A stretch of DNA of 64,000 nucleotides, from assembly GCF_001552655.1 (NCBI RefSeq), contig NZ_BCRP01000014.1:1-64000 (forward strand). Reading direction: 5' to 3'. The stretch comes from Alicyclobacillus kakegawensis NBRC 103104 (GTDB taxonomy: Bacteria > Bacillota > Bacilli > Alicyclobacillales > Alicyclobacillaceae). The position numbers and the translations under genes were made by a program. The first letter of the stretch is position 1. Each line of letters starts with the position of its first letter. A model generated the notes under the pieces. It saw only the letters and a program-made list of their open reading frames with translations, had not been told where the DNA came from and did not search any database. Positions 38,608 through 47,781 of the stretch are shown here, one piece after another.

Positions 38608-39812
38608 GCTTTCTTCCTCTCTCCAAAGACGTGCTCGACCACCCGCCTGGCGGATTCACCGCACTCAAGGCGGCAAAAACGATGGGCGAACGCCTCCAAG
38701 GCGGGCGTCGGTTGAAACCCAGATGCCTGTGCAGCCTCGACCGCCGCGATGATTTCCTCCGTGTTGCGCACCAGCGGTCCTGGCGCTTCGCGCTCAAAGT
38801 CGAAATAAAAGCCACGCAGCCGATCCCGGTACGTCTCCAAGTCGTAGACGTAAAACACCATCGGTCGACGGAGGTTGGCGTAGTCAAACATCACCGACGA
38901 ATAATCCGTGATGAGCAGGTCCGAAATCAGGTACAGCTCCCGGATATCCTCATGATTCGACACATCGATGGCAAAACCCTTGTACGCACCCAGGTCCATC
39001 CGTTCGGCGACCAGGTAATGCAGGCGCAGGAGCAGCACAAAGGAATCCCCCAGCCGCTCCCGCATCCGCTCCAAGTCCATGTGCAGGCCAAAACGGTACC
39101 GGCCCACGTCGAAGTATTCGTCATCGCGCCAGGTCGGCGCGTATAACAGCACGCGCCGCCCGTCAGGAATGCCCAGACGCTGCCGGATGCGCGCCACAGA
39201 CCCATCCCCGTGGTGCGTATACAGGTAGTCATTGCGCGGATACCCGGTTTCCAGAACCTCGCCTGTGTAGCGAAAGGCGCGCCGAAAGATGGCGGTCGAA
39301 TACGCGTTGGGCGAAACCAAATAGTCCCACTTGGCCGCCTCGCGATAGAACCCCCGCTTGTACCCATCATTTGTCTGTCCCGGAATATGCACCTCGCTCA
39401 TGTCGCCGGCCAGGCGCTTGAGCGGGGTTCCGTGCCACGTCTGTACGTATACGGTGTGGCGAGGCTTGGACATCCACTGCGGCAGCCGGCTGTTGGTCAC
39501 CCAATAACGGGCCCTCGCCATCGCCAGCCACCACGCAGGCGAAAACCGTCGCACATAGGAGACGCCGTGCTCCGCAAACCGCGCCTCCGCCTCCGGGTGC
39601 GCGCTCCAGAGCAGCTGGTACTCTGGGCGGTGCGCACGCATGTATTCGTAGATGGCGCGCGGGTTGCAACTGTACTGGCGCCCCATGAAACTCTCAAAGA
39701 CAATCAGGCGGCGCTTGACCGGCAGCCAGGACAGCAGCGCAAAACCTGCGCGAAGCCCCGCCTGCAGCCACCGCCTGCGTCCCATTTTGGAGACCCATGA
39801 CCTCATTCGCAA
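38592..39812 (-). CDS. CDP-glycerol glycerophosphotransferase (TagB/TagF type)
   Basis: 406-aa membrane-associated transferase. Motifs of PF04464 are RRLIVFESFMGRQYSCNPRAIYEYM, TWHGTPLKRLAGDM, LYAPTWRDDEY, LLLRLHYLVA and DLLITDYSSVMFDYA. It adds glycerol phosphate units from CDP-glycerol to the teichoic acid linkage unit or chain. Start TTG 39812 is nine bases after GGGAGG; ATG 39806 is the alternative. Primase or polymerase role cannot be told here. Confidence 0.9.
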   Translation of the reverse strand: MRMRSWVSKMGRRRWLQAGLRAGFALLSWLPVKRRLIVFESFMGRQYSCNPRAIYEYMRAHRPEYQLLWSAHPEAEARFAEHGVSYVRRFSPAWWLAMARARYWVTNSRLPQWMSKPRHTVYVQTWHGTPLKRLAGDMSEVHIPGQTNDGYKRGFYREAAKWDYLVSPNAYSTAIFRRAFRYTGEVLETGYPRNDYLYTHHGDGSVARIRQRLGIPDGRRVLLYAPTWRDDEYFDVGRYRFGLHMDLERMRERLGDSFVLLLRLHYLVAERMDLGAYKGFAIDVSNHEDIRELYLISDLLITDYSSVMFDYANLRRPMVFYVYDLETYRDRLRGFYFDFEREAPGPLVRNTEEIIAAVEAAQASGFQPTPALEAFAHRFCRLECGESARRVVEHVFGERKKACVQP

Positions 39813-39830
39813 GCAGGATGTCCTCCCATC

Positions 39831-41033
39831 CTACATCGGCTGGCGGATGCCCGCGCCAGCCGCCATGTCGGTCGGGAGCGCATAAGAGGGCGTCTCAGCC
39901 AGCAGGAGATCCAGCAGCCGTTGGCTCGACTGGCCCTGAGAATATTGGTTCCACACCGCCGCGAATTGTTGCACGCGTTCCAGATCAAACGCGTTTTCCC
40001 GAATCACGCGGACAATCTCGGCCGTCGAAAACACAACCGGCCCCGGCACCATCGACTCGTACTCCGCCCACAGCCCGCGCTTGCGGGCATATGTGGACAA
40101 ATCGTATGGATAGAAGACCATCGGCCGGCCCAACAGCGCGTATTCGTACGGCATGGACGAATAATCCGTGACGAGATAATCGGCCAAGAGCAGCAGGTCG
40201 CCCGCATCCGCGTAATCCGAGTAATCGAAGGCAAAGCCTCGGTAGGCGGACAGGTCTGCGATGCGGTTTTTGACCGCCGGGTGCAAGCGCAAGATCAGCG
40301 CATAGCCGTCCCCCAAGCCGCGCTGCAGCCCGGCGATGTCCAGGTGCAGCCGGAACGAGCCCAGCTCCCCGTCGCGAAAGGTCGGGGCATACAGGATGAC
40401 GCGCCGCCCGGCCAGGGCCGGGTTCTCCGCCCGCAGCCGGGCAACCACGCGCTCGCGGTGCTGCGAATCGAAAAACGCGTCCGTGCGCGGCACCCCCGTG
40501 CGTACCATCCTATCCGCCGGCAAACCGAACGCCTGCTCAAACTGGCGCGCCATCGCGTCCGACCCGACGACCACCTTGTGAAACTGCTGATAGACGCGGC
40601 GAAACCGCCGCTTTGCCCGATTCGTCCGTTCCTTCACGCTTTCGTCGCACAGGCCGAACGTCTTCAGCGCCCCGGCCGCATGCCACAGCTGCACGCACTC
40701 GACGCCGGGCCGGAATCGCGCCGCGGCGAGAAAGGCATAATAGTTATCGACGATGATATAGCGCGATGTGGCCACATGGTACACCGCCCGCACCAGGTCC
40801 CAGGGCCGCCTGGCCGAGAAGCGGATGTTGACCGCTCCCGCCGCCCTGGCGCTGGCGCTGCGGCTCGACGCATGCAGGAAAACGACGCGCTTGTCCGCGT
40901 CGCGGCGCCGCAGCTCCTCATGCACAAACCGGCAGTTGTCGGCGAACGTATCGACAAAAGTGAACTTGTCCCGCAGCGGAAACACGCTGCATAGAGTAAA
41001 CAGGACGCGGAACGCAAAAAGGTACAGCTCCAC
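39831..41033 (-). CDS. CDP-glycerol glycerophosphotransferase (TagB/TagF type)
   Basis: 400-aa transferase of the same family as its neighbour but divergent at the N-terminus. It shows VECVQLWHAAGALKTFG, VILYAPTFRDGE, LILRLHPAVKN and DYLVTDYSSMPYEYALLGRPMVFYPYDL. GTG 41033 has AGGGAG six bases upstream; ATG 41051 would overlap tagD by eight bases but has no site. The pair probably splits priming and polymerisation of poly(glycerol phosphate). Confidence 0.88.
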   Translation of the reverse strand: MELYLFAFRVLFTLCSVFPLRDKFTFVDTFADNCRFVHEELRRRDADKRVVFLHASSRSASARAAGAVNIRFSARRPWDLVRAVYHVATSRYIIVDNYYAFLAAARFRPGVECVQLWHAAGALKTFGLCDESVKERTNRAKRRFRRVYQQFHKVVVGSDAMARQFEQAFGLPADRMVRTGVPRTDAFFDSQHRERVVARLRAENPALAGRRVILYAPTFRDGELGSFRLHLDIAGLQRGLGDGYALILRLHPAVKNRIADLSAYRGFAFDYSDYADAGDLLLLADYLVTDYSSMPYEYALLGRPMVFYPYDLSTYARKRGLWAEYESMVPGPVVFSTAEIVRVIRENAFDLERVQQFAAVWNQYSQGQSSQRLLDLLLAETPSYALPTDMAAGAGIRQPM

Positions 41034-41043
41034 GGCCCACTCC

Positions 41044-41442
41044 CTAACCATTGTTTGCGGAGAGGAGGTCCTGCTTGATCTGCGTCGAGGAGATGCCAAT
41101 GGTCCGCGGCAGGTAGACCACTTCGCAGTACTCCTTGAGAAAATCAAACTTCCCCCTCCAGTCATCTCCCATCACGAAGATGTCGATGTGGTGCTCGATA
41201 ACATCGCGGACCTTCTGCTCCCAGGAGACCTCCGGGATGACCTCGTCGACATAGCGGATGGCTTCCAGGATAAGCTTTCTATTTTCATAGCTATAATACG
41301 CTTTCTTATTCTTCTCCGCGTTAAATTCATCTGTGGACAGGCCCACGACCAGGTAATCCCCCAGCTCCCTCGCGCGCTTGAGCAAATTGATGTGCCCCCA
41401 GTGCAACAGGTCAAACGTCCCATAGGTCAAAACCTTTTTCAC
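41044..41442 (-). CDS. tagD: Glycerol-3-phosphate cytidylyltransferase
   Basis: 132-aa nucleotidyltransferase (Bacillus TagD is 129 aa). It has the HxGH motif in GTFDLLHWGHINLL and ISSTQIK near the C-terminus. It makes CDP-glycerol, the donor for the next two genes. GTG 41442 lies seven bases after AAAGGGGG. It is the first gene of the cluster, behind a promoter and a leader hairpin. Confidence 0.94.
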   Translation of the reverse strand: MKKVLTYGTFDLLHWGHINLLKRARELGDYLVVGLSTDEFNAEKNKKAYYSYENRKLILEAIRYVDEVIPEVSWEQKVRDVIEHHIDIFVMGDDWRGKFDFLKEYCEVVYLPRTIGISSTQIKQDLLSANNG

Positions 41443-41590
41443 TGCGCATCCCCCTTTGGGCGGTTGCGTCCGCATCGGCGGCCTCGCGCCACGCTCGGTT
41501 GACCGCTCGCCGGAGACCACTCAGAGCGGTTCGACACCGTGCACCATGGGCAACAAACACCCATCCGTTTCAAGCGCCTGCGCGGGAATG

Positions 41591-41628
41591 GGAAAGTCGG
41601 ACGCACGCAAGAGGTTGTCCGACTTTCC
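41591..41628 (-). promoter_or_regulatory. 12-bp perfect hairpin in tagD leader
   Basis: GGAAAGTCGGAC and GTCCGACTTTCC, separated by 14 bases, lie about 40 bases into the predicted tagD transcript. No T-run follows, so it is a leader structure rather than a clear terminator. It may protect or regulate the message. Confidence 0.55.
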
Positions 41629-41672
41629 AACATGAGGATGGGCATATTTTTCAGCTCAATACCATACTCGAC

Positions 41673-41701
41673 ATTATATGCCCGCCGCTGCGGCAGATCA
41701 A
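41673..41701 (-). promoter_or_regulatory. Sigma-A promoter of tag cluster
   Basis: On the minus strand TTGATC (41696-41701) and TATAAT (41673-41678) are spaced 17 bp, about 230 bases before tagD. Confidence 0.6.
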
Positions 41702-41716
41702 TGGTGAAACATGGCT

Positions 41717-42490
41717 TCAATCCATCCACTTCCGCCCCACCGCCGCCACCCGGACACCCTCCTGCGCCAAGGCCGCACGCATGCGCCGGGCCAACTCAAG
41801 CGCCTGCGGGCCGTCGCCGTGGATGCAGACCGTGTCCGCCGCAATCGCCACGTCCACGCCCTGCCGCGACAACACCTTTCCCTCTTTGACCATGCGGATG
41901 ACTTGCTGAACGGCCCGGTCGGTGTCTGAAATCAGCGCGTCCGGCTGCCGCCGCGGCGTCAGGGAGCCGTCCGACTGGTAGGTCCTGTCGGCGAACACCT
42001 CGCTCGCCGTACGCAGCCCTATCCGCTCCCCGGCCTGCACCAACTCACTGCCCGAGAGCCCAAACAGGATGAGTTCCGGATTGACCTTGTAGACCGCCTC
42101 GGCCACCGCCGCCGCCAAAGGCGCCCGCACCGCCGCCATGTTATACAGCGCCCCGTGCGGTTTGACATGCTGCATTCGGCCCCCCGCCGCCCGTACAAAC
42201 GCGTCCAGCGCGCCTATCTGGTAGACGACGATGTCGTACGCCTCTCGCGGCGAGATGTCCATGTTGCGCCGGCCAAACCCAACCAGGTCCTGCAACCCCG
42301 GATGCGCGCCTATCGCCACACCCTTGCTCAGCGCCCGTTCCACCGTCCGGCGCATGGTGCCCGCGTCGCCCGCATGGAACCCGCAGGCGATGTTGCACGA
42401 TGTGACCACGTCCAGCATCTCGTCATCCTGGCCCAGGCGATAGACGCCAAAGCTCTCGCCGAGGTCGCAGTTCAGGTCCAAAACGGGCAC
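41717..42490 (-). CDS. pxpA: 5-oxoprolinase subunit A (LamB/YcsF family)
   Basis: 257-aa protein beginning [23 protein letters not shown], with [19 protein letters not shown] and the C-terminal [17 protein letters not shown]. All are hallmarks of PxpA. With PxpB and PxpC it cleaves 5-oxoproline to glutamate using ATP. GTG 42490 follows GGGAGGG by about eight bases. It is the last gene of the unit pxpBC - aldo/keto reductase - pxpA. Confidence 0.93.
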   Translation of the reverse strand: MPVLDLNCDLGESFGVYRLGQDDEMLDVVTSCNIACGFHAGDAGTMRRTVERALSKGVAIGAHPGLQDLVGFGRRNMDISPREAYDIVVYQIGALDAFVRAAGGRMQHVKPHGALYNMAAVRAPLAAAVAEAVYKVNPELILFGLSGSELVQAGERIGLRTASEVFADRTYQSDGSLTPRRQPDALISDTDRAVQQVIRMVKEGKVLSRQGVDVAIAADTVCIHGDGPQALELARRMRAALAQEGVRVAAVGRKWMD

Positions 42491-42569
42491 AGCCTACCCT
42501 CCCATTCGCAAATCGCTAATTGACCGGGACAGGGCGGCCGCGCCCCCCGTCCCAGCTTCCCGTTGCCGC

Positions 42570-43541
42570 TCAGTTGGCCCGGTACGACGCAAACGGAATG
42601 TAGCGGAACGGCGCGCTGAGGTCGTCCAGCTTCTGCAGCGTATCCTCGTCCAGCACCAAATCGACGCTCTTCAGGTTTTCCTCCACCTGCTCCTCGCGCG
42701 TCGCGCCGACAATGATGGTCGCCACCGCCGGGCGGGTCATCAGCCACGCCAGCGACAGCGCCCCGGGAGAGCAACCCAACGAGGACGCCAAATCCGCCAC
42801 ACGCTCGCCCAGCTGCAGCCGGTCGTCGTCCAGCCGGCGGGCGAAATTCGGGTCCTTCTCCGCTCTCGATCCGCTCGGCGCCGCGCTCCCGCGCCGGTAC
42901 TTGCCGGTTAGGATGCCCCCCGCCAGCGGAAAATATGGAATCAAGCCAACCCCCTGGTCCAAGCACAGCGGAATCAACTCCGCCTCCGGCGTCCTGTCGG
43001 CCAGGGAATACGAAGGCTGGATGGACACATAGCGCTCCCAGCCGTACCGCTCGCTGATGGACAGCGCCTTCATCAGCTCCCAGGCCGCGTAGTTGGACGC
43101 GCCGATGTAGCGCACCTTGCCGGAGCGGACCATATCGTCCAGCGTCCGCAGCGTCTCCTCCAAGGGTGTGGATGGATCAAACCGGTGAATCTGGTAGAGG
43201 TCCACGTAATCCGTTTGCAGCCGACGCAGGCTGTCCTCCAACTCGCCCATCAGGTGCGCCCGGGAAGACCCGCCCTGGTTGGGCCCGTCCCCGCGCTTCA
43301 TCCCCGCCTTCGTGGCAATCACCGCCTCGTGCCGGCGCCCCTTGAGTCCCTTGCCGATGATGCGCTCCGATTCGGTGCCGCTGTAAATGTTGGCCGTGTC
43401 GATGAAGTTGATGCCGGCGTCGAGTGCCTTGTGCAGGACGCGGATGGAAGCGTCCTCGTCCGCCCGCGATCCGAACGCGTTCGTGCCCAGCCCCAACACG
43501 GAAACCTCAAGTCCACTGGCGCCCAACCTGCGATACTTCAT
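42570..43541 (-). CDS. Aldo/keto reductase
   Basis: 323-aa NADPH-dependent oxidoreductase of the YghZ/Kv-beta group. It begins MKYRRLGASGLEVSVLGLGTNAFG. The catalytic tetrad is visible as Asp in FIDTANIYSGTESE (with Tyr), Lys in VIATKAG and His in YQIHRFD. ATG 43541 has AAGGGG ten bases upstream; GTG 43550 is possible. It lies between the 5-oxoprolinase genes, which is unusual; its substrate is unknown. Confidence 0.9.
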   Translation of the reverse strand: MKYRRLGASGLEVSVLGLGTNAFGSRADEDASIRVLHKALDAGINFIDTANIYSGTESERIIGKGLKGRRHEAVIATKAGMKRGDGPNQGGSSRAHLMGELEDSLRRLQTDYVDLYQIHRFDPSTPLEETLRTLDDMVRSGKVRYIGASNYAAWELMKALSISERYGWERYVSIQPSYSLADRTPEAELIPLCLDQGVGLIPYFPLAGGILTGKYRRGSAAPSGSRAEKDPNFARRLDDDRLQLGERVADLASSLGCSPGALSLAWLMTRPAVATIIVGATREEQVEENLKSVDLVLDEDTLQKLDDLSAPFRYIPFASYRAN

Positions 43542-43560
43542 CCATTCCACGCCCCTTGTT

Positions 43561-45534
43561 TCAAATTGGAAACAAACCAGCCGCCTTCGACAACCCCACG
43601 CGCAGTTCGGCGAGACCTTGTTCCCGTTTTTGCTGCACCGCCCGCGCCTGCTCCAGCGTCACCCACACAAAGCGCAGCGATTCGCCCGGCCGCGCTTGGG
43701 CGATGACCGGCAGGTCCGCCTCCATGACCTGGGCGATGACCGGATACCCACCGGTCGTCTGGCAATCCGCCAGCAGCACCACCGGATGCCCCAAGCCTGG
43801 CACCTGCACCGCGCCGGCCGCCGTCGGCTCCGACACCATCTCCAGCTTCCGCCGCGGGGCCAGCCTCGGCCCCCTGAGCCGGTACCCCATCCGATCCGAT
43901 TGTGGGGTGATGGTGAACGGCGCCCGCGCCAGCGTGCTCCGGGCCGCTTCGCTGAACGCGTCCACCTGCGCGCCGGGCAGCACGCGCACGCGCGGATTGG
44001 GCCGGTAATCGGGCAAGAGCCCCGGGTCCACCGTCCAGGCGGCCAGCACGAACGGACTCGCCCCGCCACTTGGCCCATCCTCCGCGTCCTGGCCGGCCGC
44101 CGCCAGCGCCTGCTGGCGCATCCGCCCCAAGGCTGATGGGCTGCCCAGCGGCAACACGTCCCCCGCCTTCAGGGCTCGCCCCCGCCAGCCGCCCATGCCG
44201 GCGCGCAGGTGCGTGCTGGCGCTGCCCAACACCTCTGGCACGGCGATGCCCCCGAGCGCCGCCAGGTACATCCGGCAGCCGCGCGGGTTGGGCTCAAACT
44301 CCAGGACCTGGCCGCCCCGCACCAGCACCGGCCGCCACGTCGGCACTTCCCGCCCCGCCACGTACGGGGTCATGCCAAATCCGGCGAGCGCCACCAGCGT
44401 GTCCTCGGTAAACCGCAGCTTTGGCCCGCGCACCGTCATTTCCAACGCCGGCGCCCCCTCCGGGTTCCCGACCAGCAGGTTGGCTACACGCAGGGCGAAG
44501 GTGTCCATCGCCCCCGAGACGGAAACCCCATATTTTTGGTACCCGTGCCTCCCCAGGTCCTGCACCGTCGTCAGCAGGCCCGGCTGCAGCACCTCAAGCC
44601 GCCCGCCCGGCTCGGCTCCCACACGGATGCCCGGGCGCAAAGCCGCATCATCGCCCTGGCCTCCTTCCTGCGAGGCAGCCGGGGCAGCCGCGGCGTCCCG
44701 CGGGGCTTCTTGCGCCTCCGTGCCACCCGCCTCTGCCTGCGGGCCTTCCTCCCCGGGCCGGTGGGCACTCTCCGCGGCCAACCGGTCGTACTCCTCGCGG
44801 CTGATGGCGCGAAAGCGCACCGTGTCGCCCGGTGCCAACAGGCTCGGCGGGTCTTCCTCGGGCCGGAAGAGGGGCACCGGCGTGCTCCCAATAATCCGCC
44901 AGCCCCCCGGCGTCGCCAGCGGATAGACGCCGGTCTGCTGGCCGGCGATACCGACACTGCCAGCCGGAATCTGGGTCCTGGGCTCGGCCAGCCGCGGCGT
45001 CGCCAGACGCGCCGGCAACCCGCCCAGATACGGAAACCCGGGCGCGAAGCCAATCATGTAGACCCGGTAGCCGCCCCCGCTATGGAGGCGCACCACCTCA
45101 TCCTCGGAGAGGCCCGTGTGCGCCGCCACGTCCGCCAGGTCCGGCCCCAGCGCGCCCCCGTAGCAGACCGGGATTTCGACCTCGCGCGGTTGTGGGCCGG
45201 CGTCCGTCGAACTGGCGCGAATCCGCTCGAATATCCACCGGCTCACCCGCTCGAAGTCGGTCCGACTCGGGTCATAGTAGACGGCCACCGCTGCAAAGGC
45301 GGGTACGCACTCGCGAAAACCGGCCGCGGGTTCCGCCTCCAAAGATCGGACCAGCCTCAGCACCTCGCCGTGCACCGCCTCGTCAATCGCGTCGCCAAAG
45401 CGGACGAGCACCCCGATGTCACCCAAAGGAAGCATCTCCACCCGGCTCACCTCGTCCTCAACCCGCTGCCTGTCCGCCTCCTCCAACGTGTGCAATGCCT
45501 GCGCAAAATCGAACCGCCCCTCGCTGTCGCTCAT
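43561..45534 (-). CDS. Fused 5-oxoprolinase subunits B and C (KipI-KipA fusion)
   Basis: 657-aa fusion. Residues about 33-235 form PxpB/KipI (LPLGDIGVLVRFGDAI, VCYGGALGPDLADVA, IGFAPGFPYLGGLP, AGSVGIAGQQTGVYPLATPGGW). A low-complexity Glu/Ala/Gly linker (about 240-305) follows. Residues about 310-650 form PxpC/KipA (LEVLQPGLLTTVQDLGRHGYQ, NLLVGNPEGAPALEMT, SDRMGYRLRG, PVVLLADCQTTGGYP). The start at 45534 has no good ribosome binding site; in-frame ATG 45435, at the beginning of the KipI homology, is possible. The symbols would be pxpB and pxpC. Confidence 0.9.
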   Translation of the reverse strand: MSDSEGRFDFAQALHTLEEADRQRVEDEVSRVEMLPLGDIGVLVRFGDAIDEAVHGEVLRLVRSLEAEPAAGFRECVPAFAAVAVYYDPSRTDFERVSRWIFERIRASSTDAGPQPREVEIPVCYGGALGPDLADVAAHTGLSEDEVVRLHSGGGYRVYMIGFAPGFPYLGGLPARLATPRLAEPRTQIPAGSVGIAGQQTGVYPLATPGGWRIIGSTPVPLFRPEEDPPSLLAPGDTVRFRAISREEYDRLAAESAHRPGEEGPQAEAGGTEAQEAPRDAAAAPAASQEGGQGDDAALRPGIRVGAEPGGRLEVLQPGLLTTVQDLGRHGYQKYGVSVSGAMDTFALRVANLLVGNPEGAPALEMTVRGPKLRFTEDTLVALAGFGMTPYVAGREVPTWRPVLVRGGQVLEFEPNPRGCRMYLAALGGIAVPEVLGSASTHLRAGMGGWRGRALKAGDVLPLGSPSALGRMRQQALAAAGQDAEDGPSGGASPFVLAAWTVDPGLLPDYRPNPRVRVLPGAQVDAFSEAARSTLARAPFTITPQSDRMGYRLRGPRLAPRRKLEMVSEPTAAGAVQVPGLGHPVVLLADCQTTGGYPVIAQVMEADLPVIAQARPGESLRFVWVTLEQARAVQQKREQGLAELRVGLSKAAGLFPI

Positions 45535-45549
45535 CGCGTCTGTTCAGAA

Positions 45550-45603
45550 ATTTGTGGTTCTATTCTACCATCCCCAGCGGATGGGCGGCGAGAACGCAGA
45601 GGG
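45550..45603 (-). repeat. Dispersed promoter-like repeat, copy A
   Basis: About 54 bp shared with 48844-48897. On the minus strand it contains an inverted repeat CCATCC...GGATGG immediately followed by an extended -10 TGGTAGAAT. It lies 16 bases upstream of the fused pxpBC start. Probably a promoter with an operator; see the matching copy. Confidence 0.5.
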
Positions 45604-45740
45604 AAGTTTCCTCGTCTTTTTGCGTATACTCCTACGCTTCAGCCAGACAGGCGCGCCTCCCCCGATGTCTCTTACCACCATTGTCCAATTATACCCGCAA
45701 GGGAAGTTCGGCGTATACTCGGGGAGAGGAGGGTTGACTC

Positions 45741-46463
45741 ATGAAGATTGAAGTATGGTCGGATTTTGTCTGTCCGTTTTGCTACATCGGCAAGCGCCAC
45801 CTGGAGCAAGCGCTGTGCAGCACCGGCCTGGCGGACAAGGCGGAGGTCGTATTCAAAAGCTTCGAACTCGATCCGGCCTCCCCGGTGAACCCGGGCACAT
45901 CTGTGCACGAGCGGTTGGCCGCCAAGTACGGCATGAGCCTGGAGGAAGCCCGGGCCGCAAACGCCAAGATGGCCGAACGCGCGGCCGCGGTGGGACTCAC
46001 CTACCACTTTGACACCATGATTCCCACCAACACGTTTGACGCCCACCGCCTGGCCCAGTTCGCCGCCCAGAAGGGAGCCGGCGAGACTGTGGTGGAACGG
46101 TTGTTCAAGGCGTATTTCACCGACTCCCTGCACATCGGCGACCGCCAGGTGTTGGTCCAGATTGCCTCGGAAGCCGGCCTGGATGCAGAGGAAACCCGGT
46201 CCATGCTGGAGGAAGGCGGCTGCAGCGAGCGCGTGCGGACCGACGAAGCCGAGGCGCAGCAGCTTGGCATCCACGGCGTGCCGTTTTTCGTCGTGAACCG
46301 CCGCTACGCGATTTCCGGCGCCCAGCCCATCGCGTTGTTTGTCGACACCCTGCAAAAGGCGTGGGAAGAGGAACAGAAGAACAAGCCCCGTCTGGTGCTT
46401 GTGGGGGATGACAGCCAAGACGCGGACAGCCCCGCTTGCACGGACGGATCGTGCTCTGTGTGA
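45741..46463 (+). CDS. DsbA-family thiol oxidoreductase, FrnE-like
   Basis: 240-aa cytoplasmic protein with a thioredoxin fold holding a helical insertion. The active site is CPFC (Cys11, Cys14) in VWSDFVCPFCYIGKRHLE, and the cis-Pro loop is GIHGVPFFVVN. A second pair, CTDGSC (Cys233, Cys238), ends the protein, a C-x4-C motif as reported for Deinococcus FrnE. It probably acts in disulfide exchange under oxidative stress. GGAGGG lies seven bases before ATG. It is divergent from pxpBC. Confidence 0.88.
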   Translation: MKIEVWSDFVCPFCYIGKRHLEQALCSTGLADKAEVVFKSFELDPASPVNPGTSVHERLAAKYGMSLEEARAANAKMAERAAAVGLTYHFDTMIPTNTFDAHRLAQFAAQKGAGETVVERLFKAYFTDSLHIGDRQVLVQIASEAGLDAEETRSMLEEGGCSERVRTDEAEAQQLGIHGVPFFVVNRRYAISGAQPIALFVDTLQKAWEEEQKNKPRLVLVGDDSQDADSPACTDGSCSV

Positions 46464-46530
46464 CCCGCCTCGCGCCCTCTCCTCTCCTATAAGAAAACAT
46501 GATATAAACAAGAAGAGGAGGGGGATAGAA

Positions 46531-47709
46531 GTGGGAATTGCATCTCGACTCTTCCATAAACAGAACCATGCTCGCGCGACGCGGCGCTGGTTGATGCGCT
46601 GCGCCGCCGTTTGCCTCTCGGCCGCTGTGGCCAGCGGCTGCGCGGCGTCACCTGCTTCGAGCGCGGGGAACGCCGCGACGTCCTCGTCCATGGCCACCAC
46701 ACAAACGGCCCGGCAATCGTCCGATCCGCACGCTTCCCAGGGGAGCCAATCTGCGCACCCCCACGAGGCCAGCGCAACCCACCAAAACCCGGCCAAGGCG
46801 TCTTCTAACACGTCCAGCCACCAAACCGCCACGAGCGTGCCGAAAGAGCTGGTGCCCGCAGTGGTCTCCCGGGATGTGGACGGGGACACCATTCATGTGC
46901 GGCTGAACGGCAAGGACGAGACGGTCCGCATGCTGCTGATTGACACGCCCGAGGATGTCGATCCGGTCAAACCTGTGGAGCCGTACGGCCAAACGGCGGC
47001 CGACTACGCGAAGAGCCGCCTGCCTGTCGGCAAGCACATATACCTGCAGGAGGGCCACAAGGGCTACACGCGGGACAAGTACGGACGGCTGCTCGCCTAC
47101 GTGTACATCACGCCGCACGACATGTACAACGAGGATGTGGTGCGCAAAGGCTACGCGCGGGTCGCGTACATCTACCCGCCAAACACCGACCACCTGTCGG
47201 CGCTCGAATCGGACCAGGCGTACGCCAAAGCTCATCACCTGGGCATTTGGAGCATCAAAGGGTATGTGACCGAGAGCGGCTACAACCTCTCCATCGCCTG
47301 CAGTTGGGCGGAGGCGCATCATGAATCGACGCGCGGGTGCAGCGGCCAAGCGTCTTCGGCGACGGCGAGTTCCAGCGCTTACAGCAGCGTAAGCAACATC
47401 AAGAACGGGACGAAGAGCGCATCAACCAGCAAAACCAGCGGCCTCAGCATCGTCTCGTCGCATCTGAGCGTGCATCGGGGCCAAAAAGCCAGCATCACCG
47501 TCCGCACGAAGCCGAAAGCCCTGGGCACCATCGAGGTCGACTACAAGAGCGGCCCCAGCAAGGCCAAGGGCCTCGGACCGAAATACGCCAACGCCAGCGG
47601 GCTCATCAGCTGGACGTGGACTGTCGGCACCAATACCACGCGCGGATCCTGGCCCGTCATCATCCGGGCGAACGGGAAAACGCTCAGGACCTACGTACAC
47701 GTGTCGTGA
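46531..47709 (+). CDS. Secreted thermonuclease-like lipoprotein
   Basis: 392-aa protein. A lipoprotein signal (lipobox ASGC, Cys37) is followed by a Ser/Thr/Ala/His-rich linker (38-105). An SNase domain follows (about 108-250) with VDGDT, VRMLLIDTPE (Arg133, Glu141) and DKYGRLLAYVY (Arg186), matching the catalytic set of staphylococcal nuclease. A second Ser-rich linker leads to a beta-rich C-terminal domain (about 305-392) of unknown role. GTG 46531 follows GAGGAGGGGG. It would degrade extracellular nucleic acids at the cell surface. Confidence 0.88.
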   Translation: MGIASRLFHKQNHARATRRWLMRCAAVCLSAAVASGCAASPASSAGNAATSSSMATTQTARQSSDPHASQGSQSAHPHEASATHQNPAKASSNTSSHQTATSVPKELVPAVVSRDVDGDTIHVRLNGKDETVRMLLIDTPEDVDPVKPVEPYGQTAADYAKSRLPVGKHIYLQEGHKGYTRDKYGRLLAYVYITPHDMYNEDVVRKGYARVAYIYPPNTDHLSALESDQAYAKAHHLGIWSIKGYVTESGYNLSIACSWAEAHHESTRGCSGQASSATASSSAYSSVSNIKNGTKSASTSKTSGLSIVSSHLSVHRGQKASITVRTKPKALGTIEVDYKSGPSKAKGLGPKYANASGLISWTWTVGTNTTRGSWPVIIRANGKTLRTYVHVS

Positions 47710-47781
47710 CGGACAAAACCGGCAAAGCCTCTAACTCAGCCCTCCGGTGGTGCGTGAGATTCCCGATAAGGCCATGGAGGG

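Noticed and set aside
47715-47776. Bidirectional terminator between the nuclease and transglutaminase-like genes
   Set aside because: AGCCCTCC and GGAGGGCT can pair, but the loop is about 35 bases and no T-run follows on either strand.
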